NCBI GenBank assembly: GCA_025355465.1
Contig: JANXZO010000037.1
Span: 1 to 43,697 of the forward strand
Length of the DNA stretch: 43,697 bases
From: Bacteroidales bacterium
GTDB lineage: Bacteria > Bacteroidota > Bacteroidia > Bacteroidales > FEN-979
Direction: 5' to 3'
Below, in pieces: positions 33,359 to 42,043 of the stretch. Position 1 is the stretch's first letter; each line of letters begins with the position of its first letter. The position numbers were made by a program, and so were the translations under genes. The notes beneath the pieces are model-generated. The model saw nothing but the letters and a program-made list of their open reading frames with translations. It was not told the DNA's origin and did not search any database.

Positions 33359-33967
33359 ATGGAACTTACTGCACCCATTGCAATCGGCACCGTTCAAACC
33401 TCCTTGCTCGAACTTATAGCCGTGGCTTTCGGACTTCTTTACATCTGGTATATGATGAAGGAAAGTACCTGGGCTTATCCATTGGGAATCGTCAATGTAT
33501 TGATTTATGTCTATATATGCTTTGATACCCGGTTGTACGCTTATGCCGGTATCAACTTTTTCTATTTCATCATGAGTGTATATGGTTGGTATAACTGGAC
33601 CAGGCACGGGTCAGACAATGAACGTCTTAAGATCACCCGGACCACGCTGAAGGAGAAGGCATGGTGCGGTTTAGCCGGAATCCTGTTCTTCTCAATATTC
33701 TTTTTCCTCCTTTCACATTTCACCGATAGCCCGGTTCCCGGATGGGATGCATTCACCACATCGATCTACATTATTGGCATGTGGCTCCTGGCGCGTAAAA
33801 AAATCGAAAACTGGTTGCTATGGATTGCCGGCGACATTATTTCTGTCGGCCTCTTTGCTTATGAAAAGCTATATTTCAGTAGTTTTCAGTTTCTTGTATT
33901 TACCATCATGGCAATATTGGGTTATCTTGCGTGGAAAAGGAAACTGCAAACGAAAATTTACGTATAA
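33359..33967 (+). CDS. pnuC: PnuC-type nicotinamide riboside transporter
   Basis: A 202-residue protein with about seven membrane segments. It has the PnuC features LELIAVAFGLLYIWYMMKES, WAYPLGIVNVLIYVYI and YGWYNWTR (the WYxW motif of ligand binding). PnuC passes nicotinamide riboside, which is trapped by phosphorylation. The neighbour 21 bp downstream encodes a NadR-type nucleoside kinase, which supports nicotinamide riboside over thiamine (PnuT), and no TPP riboswitch is seen upstream. The ATG at 33359 is chosen because the -7 element precedes it; an in-frame extension to 33245 lies across the divergent promoter. Confidence 0.88.
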   Translation: MELTAPIAIGTVQTSLLELIAVAFGLLYIWYMMKESTWAYPLGIVNVLIYVYICFDTRLYAYAGINFFYFIMSVYGWYNWTRHGSDNERLKITRTTLKEKAWCGLAGILFFSIFFFLLSHFTDSPVPGWDAFTTSIYIIGMWLLARKKIENWLLWIAGDIISVGLFAYEKLYFSSFQFLVFTIMAILGYLAWKRKLQTKIYV

Positions 33968-33988
33968 GCTTTACATCAGCTTTTGAAA

Positions 33989-34519
33989 ATGATTAAAAGG
34001 ATTGCAGTCACAGGTCCCGAATCAACAGGTAAGTCGGTGCTGGCCAAACAGCTGGCAGATCATTATCAAACGGTTTGGGTGCCCGAATTTGCCAGGTCTT
34101 ACCTCGAAAATCTTGGAAGGGTATATCAGGAAAAGGACATCCTTGAGATAGCCAAAGGTCAGGTGCATGCTGAAGCGGCTGCATCAGACATGGCCAACGG
34201 ATTTTTATTCTGCGACACCGAATTGATTGTTGCGAAAATCTGGAGCGAGGTTAAATACCGGCGATGTGATCCCTGGATCATCGGGGAAGTCGAACGTCAG
34301 TCATACGACCTGTATCTTCTTTGCGACATCGATATACCATGGGAATATGATCCCTTGAGAGAACATCCGCATTTGCGCCTGGATCTGTTCCGGATGTATC
34401 AGAACGAGCTCACAGGAAGGAATTTTTCGTATGCAATTGTGAATGGCCTTGGTAACCGCCGACTTGAAAATGCAGTAGCGGCGATAGAACATTTTGATTT
34501 TAATAATGATGGGCGATAA
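33989..34519 (+). CDS. NadR-type ribosylnicotinamide kinase / AAA-family ATPase
   Basis: A 176-residue P-loop kinase matching the C-terminal kinase domain of NadR. The Walker A motif is GPESTGKS (9-16), followed by VPEFARSYLE and the CDTEL segment. It lacks the DNA-binding and adenylyltransferase domains of enterobacterial NadR, so it should only phosphorylate nicotinamide riboside to NMN. Together with PnuC it forms a two-gene salvage unit for NAD. The ATG at 33989 is preferred to a TTG six bases upstream. Its 3' end overlaps the glycosyltransferase gene by about 14 bp, so it is translationally linked to the glycan genes. Confidence 0.87.
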   Translation: MIKRIAVTGPESTGKSVLAKQLADHYQTVWVPEFARSYLENLGRVYQEKDILEIAKGQVHAEAAASDMANGFLFCDTELIVAKIWSEVKYRRCDPWIIGEVERQSYDLYLLCDIDIPWEYDPLREHPHLRLDLFRMYQNELTGRNFSYAIVNGLGNRRLENAVAAIEHFDFNNDGR

Positions 34520-35699
34520 GATCAGGGTACTCTTTCTTCCCAGATGGTATCCTCACAGATACGATCCCATGCCTGGTTTATTTATTCAACGCCAGGCAGA
34601 AGCCCTTACCCCGTTATGTGATGTGGCAGTGGTCTACATTCATCCTGATCCCGACTGCCCGAATAAATTTGAAGTGGAGTTTGCCGAGGAACATGAGGTG
34701 AGGGTGTTACGTGTGTATTACCGGGTTCCGCAAAACGACCATTCTCCGTTTGCTGCCGTTCTCAAATTCGTTCGTTTCTACCGGGCTGCCATGAAAGCCG
34801 TTAACAGCATTCGCCAGTTTCAGCCGCAGATTGTTCATGCACATATACTTACACGCATGGGGTTCATCGCATGGAGGAGTGCCCGTAAATTTAAAATCCC
34901 CTATGTCGTTTCAGAACACTGGTCGCGGTATTTTCCTCAAAATGGAACTTACACAGGTCATCTGAGAAAAATAATTACCGGTTTTGTGGTCAGAAGAGCA
35001 GGTGCCGTTATTCCTGTTTCAGAGCCTCTTAAAGATGTCATGATTGGCTATGGGCTTGTCAATCCTAACTACATCGTAATTCCCAATGTGGTTGATACCG
35101 CTTTGTTTTCACTTAAGCCCAAAATGGAATCCGGCGGATTGAAGATCATGCTGCATGTGTCGTGCTTTGAGGATAAATCGAAAAATATATCGGGGTTTCT
35201 GCGGGTGCTGAAATCGGTTTCCCGGATCAGACAGGATTTCCAGTGTCTGTTTGTTGGCGATGGACCCGATTTTCTGGCAATGAAGGAGTATTCCGAAGAA
35301 CTTGGGATATTTAATACCTTTGCGGTTTTTAAGGGTATGATGACCCCTGGTGAGTTGGCGGTCCAGTTTTCGGAAGCTGATTTTTCGGTTCTTTCCAGTC
35401 ATTATGAAACCTTTGGCAGCGTGGTTGTGGAAAGCCTTGCTTGTGGTATTCCGGTAGTTGCAACCAATACCGGGATTGCAGCAGAAATAATCGGTGAACA
35501 CAATGGGATACTTGTGGTGCCGGATGATGAAGAAGCGCTTTTGGATGCCATCATCCGGATGCTTGACCAGCATGCCGGCTATTCGCGAACAACCGTTCGT
35601 AACTCACTACCCTCACGCTTTTCGGCCACAGCGGTGGCAAGTCAGATCAATGAGATGTATAAAATGATATCGGATAAAACCAGGAAAGAAAATGAATGA
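34506..35699 (+). CDS. Glycosyltransferase family 4 (GT-B fold)
   Basis: A 397-residue cytoplasmic, membrane-associated glycosyltransferase. The N-terminal domain begins IRVLFLPRWYPHRYDPMPGLFIQRQAEAL, typical of Bacteroidota GT4 enzymes. The C-terminal domain has LFVGDGPD and the E-x7-E motif in HYETFGSVVVESLACGIPVV, which binds the nucleotide sugar. Donor and acceptor cannot be read from sequence. ATG codons at 34506 and 34509 are both possible; both overlap the end of the kinase gene. The stop codon overlaps the next gene (start at 35692) by 8 bp. Likely part of a small surface-glycan operon. Confidence 0.9.
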   Translation: MMGDKIRVLFLPRWYPHRYDPMPGLFIQRQAEALTPLCDVAVVYIHPDPDCPNKFEVEFAEEHEVRVLRVYYRVPQNDHSPFAAVLKFVRFYRAAMKAVNSIRQFQPQIVHAHILTRMGFIAWRSARKFKIPYVVSEHWSRYFPQNGTYTGHLRKIITGFVVRRAGAVIPVSEPLKDVMIGYGLVNPNYIVIPNVVDTALFSLKPKMESGGLKIMLHVSCFEDKSKNISGFLRVLKSVSRIRQDFQCLFVGDGPDFLAMKEYSEELGIFNTFAVFKGMMTPGELAVQFSEADFSVLSSHYETFGSVVVESLACGIPVVATNTGIAAEIIGEHNGILVVPDDEEALLDAIIRMLDQHAGYSRTTVRNSLPSRFSATAVASQINEMYKMISDKTRKENE

Positions 35700-37413
35700 G
35701 CAGCGGGGATACAGGGAGCTTTCTCCGCCTGTGACCGGTTTACGGTTTGCGGTCATGTGCAACAGCACTGAATTTCAGCGATGGCAGGCTGATGCGATTC
35801 GTTCACTGCAGGAACGAGGCCACCAAATCGTGCTTCTGATCCGTGACGCAAGAAAATCCGGCACCCCGGTCAGGAACAATCTGGCACGGCTCAAATCCCC
35901 GCCAAAATCGCTTTTCAATTTTCTGCAACGCCGTTTTTTTGAACCTGATGCCAAACGTATTGTCGACCTGACTGCCGAATTGCACACGATTGACACCCTT
36001 GCGTGCCATATCAATGCACAGGGTCATTCTGAATATTTCCTTGAGGCTGAAATCGAAGCCATCCGGACCTATGAACCGGATTTTATTCTTCGTTTTGCCT
36101 TCAACATCATCCGGGGAGAGATTCTTAATGTGGCAAAATACGGCGTATGGTCCTTTCATCACGACGACGAAATGGTTTACCGTGGAGGGCCACCTGGTTT
36201 TTGGGAAATTTTCCGGAACGATCCCGTAAACGGAGCAATTTTACAAAGGCTTACTGAAAAACTTGATGCAGGCATCGTCCTGCGGAAGGGGTATCTTAAA
36301 ACAGTACTTCATTCATACAAAGGAAACCTCGAACAGTTGCTTAGTGTCACCTCCTTCTGGCCTGTTCAGGTAGCAGAACAAATAATGAATAACCTGGCGG
36401 AGTTTCTTCCGCCAAGTTCAACCGAAGCCAGGGTTTATAAAGTGCCGGGAAACCTGAAGCTGATTTTTTTCCTGGGGATCCTGTTTCGTAACAAGATAAG
36501 GTTTTATTACCGCGAGTTGTTCCGTGCAGAAATATGGAACGTCGGATTGATTAAAAAACCAATAGACCAGGTGCTTTTCTCGCAGGATCAGCTGCGTCCG
36601 GCCGACATAACCTGGCTTCGCCATTTCAGCGCAACCAAGTACCTCGCTGATCCCATGGGGTTTATGGAAGGAGCGAAACTTCATATCATGGTCGAGGATT
36701 ACAGTTATAAAACAGGTAAGGCCAGAATCTCGGAAATCATCTGGAACGCCTCAAGGGATAGTTTTTCTGCCCCCATACGGATTATTGAAGAGAAGGATCA
36801 CCTCTCGTTTCCATATATCGTTATTCATGACAAATCCGTTTATTGCATTCCCGAATCCTACAGGTCAGGAGCCATTGTGTTGTACAAACGGAACTATTCA
36901 GAAGAGGCTTTTGTGGAGGAGAAAATTCTTCTGGCGGGCGTTGAAGCGATAGATCCTACACTGATCTTTCATGAGAATTACTGGTGGCTCTTTTTTACGG
37001 AAAAAAAGAATTCCTGGACCCATCTGCACCTGTATTATTCCGGCGACCTCTATGGTCCCTATATTCCGCATAAGCTGAATCCTGTTAAAATTGATATACG
37101 CTCATCCAGACCAGGAGGTACTTTGTTTGTTCATGAAGGAATACTCTACCGGCCGGCGCAGGATTGCTCCCGATCCTATGGAGGAAGTGTGGTGATAAAC
37201 AGGGTCGATAAATTAACGCCGGATGAATTTCAGGAAACTCCTGTGAAAATTGTTAAGCCAATAAAAGGAAGCCCCTTTAACAAAGGACTGCATACCATTT
37301 CCAAGGTTGGGGATTATACCCTGATTGACGGTAAAAAATATCGCTTTAACCGGCATTTTTTCAGCCACCAGTTTGCGCAAAAGGTCAATAATCTTAAACG
37401 ACCCGATGTTTAA
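35692..37413 (+). CDS. Formyltransferase-like domain fused to a GIPC-transferase N-terminal-like propeller domain
   Basis: A 573-residue protein without signal peptide. Residues about 17-270 resemble the formyl transferase fold of methionyl-tRNA and sugar formyltransferases: FILRFAFNIIRGEIL, GVWSFHHDDEMVYRGGPPGFWE (151-172) and LDAGIVL (191-197). The usual catalytic Asn-x-His before the RG motif appears as Ser154-x-His156, while the Asp of LDxG (Asp192) is kept. Residues about 310-560 resemble the five-bladed GH43-like domain found at the N-terminus of glucosamine inositolphosphorylceramide transferases: SFPYIVIHDKSVYCIPES, YWWLFFTEKK, YYSGDLYGPYIPH and RPAQDCSRSYGG. It may formylate or otherwise modify a nucleotide or lipid-linked sugar. 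It overlaps both neighbours, so it belongs to the glycan operon. Confidence 0.75.
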   Translation: MNEQRGYRELSPPVTGLRFAVMCNSTEFQRWQADAIRSLQERGHQIVLLIRDARKSGTPVRNNLARLKSPPKSLFNFLQRRFFEPDAKRIVDLTAELHTIDTLACHINAQGHSEYFLEAEIEAIRTYEPDFILRFAFNIIRGEILNVAKYGVWSFHHDDEMVYRGGPPGFWEIFRNDPVNGAILQRLTEKLDAGIVLRKGYLKTVLHSYKGNLEQLLSVTSFWPVQVAEQIMNNLAEFLPPSSTEARVYKVPGNLKLIFFLGILFRNKIRFYYRELFRAEIWNVGLIKKPIDQVLFSQDQLRPADITWLRHFSATKYLADPMGFMEGAKLHIMVEDYSYKTGKARISEIIWNASRDSFSAPIRIIEEKDHLSFPYIVIHDKSVYCIPESYRSGAIVLYKRNYSEEAFVEEKILLAGVEAIDPTLIFHENYWWLFFTEKKNSWTHLHLYYSGDLYGPYIPHKLNPVKIDIRSSRPGGTLFVHEGILYRPAQDCSRSYGGSVVINRVDKLTPDEFQETPVKIVKPIKGSPFNKGLHTISKVGDYTLIDGKKYRFNRHFFSHQFAQKVNNLKRPDV

Positions 37414-38698
37414 GAAAATCCTGGGAACGATCGGTACCCGACTCATCAATGCAATCCTTGCATTCCTGGTTGTGATCCTTACAACCAGGTACCTTGGTGC
37501 GGCAAGTTACGGCACCATCAGCCTGATGGTTTTGGCCGTTGCCATCATTCAACTTTTCAACAACTTTGTAGCCGGCGGTGCGCTCATCTACATGACGCCC
37601 AGGGTTGGTGTTTTCAGGCTCTTTTTTCCGGCCTACATCTGGACCCTTCTCATTACCTTGATCTCCGCATACTTTCTTTGTTTGCTGGAGTTCATCTTTC
37701 CGAAAATCGAAGTGTTTCCGGCCGGCTATTTCATGAATGTCGTTTTCCTGGCAATAATCATGTCACTAACCTCGGTTAACTACATGCTCTTGCTGGGACT
37801 CGAAAAAGTGACCGCTTTTAACGTTCTTAATCTTCTTCAGATCTTTACCCTGGTGATAATACTGCTTTCCTGCTATTTCCTGCTGGATTTCCGTGAAGTG
37901 AAAGCCTACTATTGGGCCTTGTTTTTTTCTTACCTGCTCTCCTTTATCGTCAGCTTGGTGCTGCTCATTCCTTCACTGCGGCCCGAACCCATGACGGGAA
38001 TGAAAAAAATGTTGGGTGATATTTTCAGGTTTGGAAGTTATATTCAGATTGCCAATATCATGCAGCAACTGAATTACCGGATGAGCTATTACATTGTTGA
38101 TGCTTTTATCGGGCGTGCTGCGGTTGGTGTACTCTCGGCCGGTGTGTCGATGGCGGAGGGATTGTGGTTGATCGCCCGTTCCATTTCCATGGTTCAATAC
38201 TCCCGGATTTCCAACGAAATGGATGATGATTATTCAATCCGGTTAACCCTCACGCTGGCTAAAATTACCTGGGTTGTGACCCTTATCGTGCTTATTCTCC
38301 TTCTGCTCGTCCCGACTTTCGTTTTCCAGGCGCTGTTCGGACACGATTTCAGCGGGGTACGACCGGTCATCCTTTCGCTGGGTTTGGGGATTGTCACCCT
38401 GAGCGTTTCGATGATTTTCAGCGGATTTTTCTCCGGATATAACAAACCTTATCACAATGCCATCAGCTCCGCCATCGGGTTGGTGTTTACAATCGGACTC
38501 GGATTGCTGGTCATCCCGGTGTATGGTATTATCGGCGCAGGTATTACAGCCTCCGTCTCCTACACGGCTGCAACGGCCTACCAGTTTGTGGTCTTCGCCA
38601 GGATTACCCATCTGCGGCCACATGATTTCCTCCTTACCAAAAACGATCTCGGATTGTTAGTGAAAGAACTGAAAAAGAGTTTTTTTACTCTCCCTTAA
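37406..38698 (+). CDS. Polysaccharide flippase (Wzx/MATE-like, MOP superfamily)
   Basis: A 430-residue integral membrane protein with 12 or more hydrophobic segments. The N-terminus ILGTIGTRLINAILAFLVVILTTRYLGAASYGTISL is typical of polysaccharide biosynthesis (RfbX/Wzx-type) exporters, which flip lipid-linked glycans across the inner membrane. The ATG at 37406 overlaps the stop of the preceding gene (ATGTTTAA arrangement), which indicates coupled translation; an in-frame extension to 37325 lies within that gene and is rejected. The 3' end overlaps the convergent scpB gene by 14 bp. No polymerase or ligase genes are present, so the glycan may be short or finished elsewhere. Confidence 0.9.
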   Translation: MFKKILGTIGTRLINAILAFLVVILTTRYLGAASYGTISLMVLAVAIIQLFNNFVAGGALIYMTPRVGVFRLFFPAYIWTLLITLISAYFLCLLEFIFPKIEVFPAGYFMNVVFLAIIMSLTSVNYMLLLGLEKVTAFNVLNLLQIFTLVIILLSCYFLLDFREVKAYYWALFFSYLLSFIVSLVLLIPSLRPEPMTGMKKMLGDIFRFGSYIQIANIMQQLNYRMSYYIVDAFIGRAAVGVLSAGVSMAEGLWLIARSISMVQYSRISNEMDDDYSIRLTLTLAKITWVVTLIVLILLLLVPTFVFQALFGHDFSGVRPVILSLGLGIVTLSVSMIFSGFFSGYNKPYHNAISSAIGLVFTIGLGLLVIPVYGIIGAGITASVSYTAATAYQFVVFARITHLRPHDFLLTKNDLGLLVKELKKSFFTLP

Positions 38699-39464
38699 AC
38701 TCGGGCTTCCTTTTCTCATAGAAAGCCTTAATACCTTCAAGATAGTCATTGCTGGTGCCTGCAATCCGTCGCAACATGTCAATGTGTTCGAAAGTTTGCG
38801 GGGTCATCGGCATGGCATTTCCCAAAATGTTCAGCTGCTCTTTGATGACCTGTATGCTGAGCGGGGAGTTGTCGATAATTTTATTGGCAAGTCTGATCGT
38901 AAAGTCTTCGAGTTCCTCCGTGGCCACCAGATGGTTAAGGATGCCGAGACCTTGTGCCTTTTCAGCCGAAATGGGTTCGGCTGTGAAGAACATCTCTTTT
39001 ACTATATGAGAACCGATAATGTCGAGGAATTGTAAAATTCCTGAGGTATTATAAGGTACACCAATCTTAGCCGGGGTTATGGCAAGGCAGGTGTTGGGCG
39101 TTCCAACAACCATATCGCATACAAACGCGATGTTGCAGGCCCCGCCCCAGATACTTCCTTCTGCCATTGCGATCACAGGTGCGGGAATGTTCTGAATCGC
39201 CCGGATCACCTTCTGAAGCGGGTGGTCGTATGCCAGCGGATCACTGCCATCCCTGGGAAGTTCATCTATGGAAAAACCGGAAGACCATACTTTTGCACCT
39301 TTGTTGGCGCGGATAATGACCACCCTGGCCTTCTCCTCCTTCAATGATTTTAACGCATTCAAAAGTTCAGTCAACAAGTCTGCACTCAGCGCATTCCGCT
39401 TTGCATCATTGTTCAGGGTAATCCATCCGATAGAATCACGGTGTTCCTTAATAATCAGACTCAT
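38685..39464 (-). CDS. scpB: Methylmalonyl-CoA decarboxylase (ScpB-like, crotonase family)
   Basis: A 259-residue crotonase-fold enzyme. It closely follows E. coli ScpB in length and pattern: KVWSSGFSIDELPRDGSDPL (58-77), AEGSIWGGACN (101-111, oxyanion hole), TPAKIGVPYN (130-139) with the tyrosine of the decarboxylase active site (Tyr138), HIVKEMFFTAEPISAEKA and a C-terminal EKRKPEFKGE. It should convert methylmalonyl-CoA to propionyl-CoA and CO2, a step in propionate formation from succinate. Other crotonases remain possible, but the tyrosine and surrounding motifs favour this one. No mutase or epimerase genes are adjacent. Transcribed alone and divergent from parE. Confidence 0.85.
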   Translation of the reverse strand: MSLIIKEHRDSIGWITLNNDAKRNALSADLLTELLNALKSLKEEKARVVIIRANKGAKVWSSGFSIDELPRDGSDPLAYDHPLQKVIRAIQNIPAPVIAMAEGSIWGGACNIAFVCDMVVGTPNTCLAITPAKIGVPYNTSGILQFLDIIGSHIVKEMFFTAEPISAEKAQGLGILNHLVATEELEDFTIRLANKIIDNSPLSIQVIKEQLNILGNAMPMTPQTFEHIDMLRRIAGTSNDYLEGIKAFYEKRKPEFKGE

Positions 39465-39580
39465 GGCAGTAGTTTTTTAGGGTTATAACAACGTGCTAAT
39501 TTAAGGTAATTTTCCAGTATTGTTTATAACTTAATTGAAAACTTTGCCCCTGTTTTGCTGGCCTTCCGGAAGCATTCTGC

Positions 39581-39588
39581 TACCTTTG
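39581..39588 (+). promoter_or_regulatory. -7 element for parE
   Basis: TACCTTTG, 26 bp before the ATG at 39615. A TTG at 39555-39557 lies 23 bp upstream, slightly far for a -33 element. Confidence 0.5.
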
Positions 39589-39614
39589 TCAGCTAACCCT
39601 GACCGAGGATGGTA

Positions 39615-41465
39615 ATGGAAGAAAGCTATAATGAGGAGAGTATCCGTTCGCTGGAGTGGAAAGAGCATATCAGGCTTCGGCCAGGTATGTACATCGGGAA
39701 ACTCGGCGATGGGTCTTCCCCGGATGATGGTATTTACGTGCTGATTAAGGAAATTCTCGACAATGCAATCGATGAATTTGTGATGGGACATGGAAAAACC
39801 ATTGAGGTAACCATCAAAGAACAGCAGGTTACGGTGCGGGATTATGGTCGCGGAATCCCGCTTGGCAAGGTCATTGAATGTGTTTCAAAGATCAATACCG
39901 GAGCCAAATATGATTCAAAGGTTTTTAAAAAGGCGGTCGGACTGAATGGGGTAGGAGCCAAGGCTGTAAACGGACTTTCGGCCTATTTCCGGGTTCAGGC
40001 CATCAGGGATTCAAAATCAAGGGTTGTCGAGTTCAGAAGAGGTGATGTTGTTGCCGATGAAGGAGAAAAATCCTGCGACCTCCGTTCCGGCACGATCGTC
40101 TCATTTATCCCCGATGAGGACCTCTTTGGCAAATACCATTACATTCCCGAGTATGTGCAGAAAATGCTCTGGAATTATGTCTTCCTGAACAACGGTCTGA
40201 CACTTATTTTTAACGGTGAAAGGCTTCATGCCCAGAACGGACTCATGGACCTGCTGAACAGCTACATTGACACCCCTGTGCTCTATCCGATCATTCACCT
40301 GAAAGACGGTGATTTTGAATGTGCATTCACCCACTGCGAAATGTATGGTGAGGAGTATTATTCTTTTGTAAACGGACAGCATACAACGCAAGGCGGCACC
40401 CACCAGGCAGCCTTCAGAGAAGCACTGGTGAAGACCATCCGGGAGTTTTATAAGAAGGATTTTGACACCAACGACATAAAAGCTTCCCTGGTTGCCGCAC
40501 TGGCTATCAAAGTGCAGGATCCGGTGTTTGAATCCCAAACCAAAACCAAGCTTGGTTCCCAGTATATCGAGCCCGGTGGGCTGACGATCCGTAACTATAT
40601 TATGGATATTGTGAAAAAACACCTCGACAATTTCCTTCACATGAATTCCGACACTGCCGAAGCCCTTCTGCGGAAGATCATGCAAAGTGAAAAGGAACGA
40701 AAGGATTGGGCAAATATCAAAAAGATTGCCAAAGAGAGCGTTAAGAAAGTCAGCCTTCATAATAAAAAACTGCGCGATTGCCGGATTCATTATAATAACC
40801 ACGACGACCGCCGTTACGAGTCAACCATCTTCATTACCGAAGGTGATTCTGCCAGCGGCTCTATCACCAAATCAAGAGATGTGAACACACAGGCTGTCTT
40901 CAGCCTGAAAGGAAAACCCCTCAACTGTTTTGGGTTGAGTAAAAGGGTGGTTTATGAAAATGAAGAGTTTAATCTCCTGCAATCAGCCCTGAATATCGAA
41001 GAAGGTCTGGAAAACCTGCGCTACAATTATGTTGTCGTGGCTACCGATGCTGATGTTGACGGAATGCATATCCGTTTACTACTCCTTACTTTTTTCCTGC
41101 AGTTCTATCCCGACCTGGTAAGAAATGGTCATCTGTATATCCTTCAAACACCGCTATTTCGTGTCAGGAACAAGCAGAAAACCATCTATTGTTATTCCAA
41201 TGCAGAACGTCTTGCAGCGTTGGAAAAGCTGGGTGTAAACCCAGAAATCACACGTTTTAAGGGACTTGGCGAAATTTCACCGGACGAATTTAAACATTTT
41301 ATAGCGCGCGATATTCGGCTTGATCCGGTAATACTCACGAGAGAATCGTCAATTCCGGACGTGCTGACTTTTTATATGGGCAAAAATACTCCTGAAAGAC
41401 AAAATTTCATCATCGATAACCTCAAAGTAGAGGCCGACATCGTAAAGGAGCCGGAATTGGTTTAA
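39615..41465 (+). CDS. parE: DNA topoisomerase IV subunit B (ParE-like type IIA)
   Basis: A 616-residue ATPase subunit of a type IIA topoisomerase. The GHKL ATP site shows [21 protein letters not shown] and [14 protein letters not shown]; the transducer has QGGTH. The TOPRIM domain has [17 protein letters not shown] and the metal-binding [16 protein letters not shown], ending in RFKGLGE. Length matches ParE-type proteins and lacks the insert of proteobacterial GyrB, so topoisomerase IV is preferred, though short GyrB proteins are possible. ATG at 39609 (two residues earlier) is an alternative start. A parC/gyrA partner is not adjacent: the next gene is convergent and overlaps by 4 bp. Confidence 0.9.
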   Translation: MEESYNEESIRSLEWKEHIRLRPGMYIGKLGDGSSPDDGIYVLIKEILDNAIDEFVMGHGKTIEVTIKEQQVTVRDYGRGIPLGKVIECVSKINTGAKYDSKVFKKAVGLNGVGAKAVNGLSAYFRVQAIRDSKSRVVEFRRGDVVADEGEKSCDLRSGTIVSFIPDEDLFGKYHYIPEYVQKMLWNYVFLNNGLTLIFNGERLHAQNGLMDLLNSYIDTPVLYPIIHLKDGDFECAFTHCEMYGEEYYSFVNGQHTTQGGTHQAAFREALVKTIREFYKKDFDTNDIKASLVAALAIKVQDPVFESQTKTKLGSQYIEPGGLTIRNYIMDIVKKHLDNFLHMNSDTAEALLRKIMQSEKERKDWANIKKIAKESVKKVSLHNKKLRDCRIHYNNHDDRRYESTIFITEGDSASGSITKSRDVNTQAVFSLKGKPLNCFGLSKRVVYENEEFNLLQSALNIEEGLENLRYNYVVVATDADVDGMHIRLLLLTFFLQFYPDLVRNGHLYILQTPLFRVRNKQKTIYCYSNAERLAALEKLGVNPEITRFKGLGEISPDEFKHFIARDIRLDPVILTRESSIPDVLTFYMGKNTPERQNFIIDNLKVEADIVKEPELV

Positions 41466-42043
41466 TCCTCTTTGCGCTTTAATGGCCAGATCATAGAGGA
41501 GAACCTGAGATTGGCCTCTCTCCGCTTTATCAGGTCCTGCAATTCAAAAAGCATGTTTTTATTCACCTGTTCCGCCATCGGGATGACCCATTTTTTTGTC
41601 TCCTGGATATAATTCCTGATAAACTCTTTGTCAAATACATCAGGGTGAAGGTCTGTAAGGTTGCTGATCCGGTCAGCACATTTTAGTATTTTGGCAAGTT
41701 CTGAACCCTTCAGCAATATCCGCTGCAGAAACTGGTCTTTGGTTTCACTGTCTAGCCGGGTCACTTCCATCACCAGTGTCAGTACCTGCGTGGCATCACT
41801 GTCAATGTCGAGAATCTCTTCCCGGCGTGTGGATGGGATGTCTTCAATAAGGTCATGAATTACAGAAGCCTTCAGCAACACCGGATCTACATAATGATAG
41901 TCGATCAGAATGGCAAAGGTCATCATGGCATGCCGGAACTGGTTTCCGCCAACGTAACGTTTTTTACCTCTCAGTGCCGTCGCCTTTTGTACGTAAGGGG
42001 CAATGACCATGTGAACGTGAAGATCTTTTTCAAAATTTTCCAT
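41462..42043 (-). CDS. Small stand-alone HD-domain hydrolase, SpoT/MESH1-like
   Basis: A 193-residue soluble protein with an HD metal-dependent phosphohydrolase domain. The metal and catalytic residues are in the order seen in the RelA/SpoT hydrolase domain: His38 (RHAMM), His63-Asp64 and Glu67-Asp68 in HDLIED, and Asp124 in KCADRISNL. There is no synthetase, TGS or ACT domain, so it resembles a small alarmone hydrolase. Substrate is not certain; (p)ppGpp or another nucleotide are candidates. Its start overlaps the end of the nnrE-nnrD gene by 14 bp, which suggests co-translation with that metabolite-repair enzyme. Confidence 0.78.
   Translation of the reverse strand: MENFEKDLHVHMVIAPYVQKATALRGKKRYVGGNQFRHAMMTFAILIDYHYVDPVLLKASVIHDLIEDIPSTRREEILDIDSDATQVLTLVMEVTRLDSETKDQFLQRILLKGSELAKILKCADRISNLTDLHPDVFDKEFIRNYIQETKKWVIPMAEQVNKNMLFELQDLIKRREANLRFSSMIWPLKRKED

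Noticed and set aside
33269-33607. Long N-terminal extension of the CPA2 antiporter frame
   Set aside because: It runs antisense through the start of pnuC and the divergent promoters and adds no membrane or family-like sequence.
40101-40802. 233-codon leftward frame opposite parE
   Set aside because: Lies wholly within the conserved ATPase and transducer coding region of parE, with no family match.
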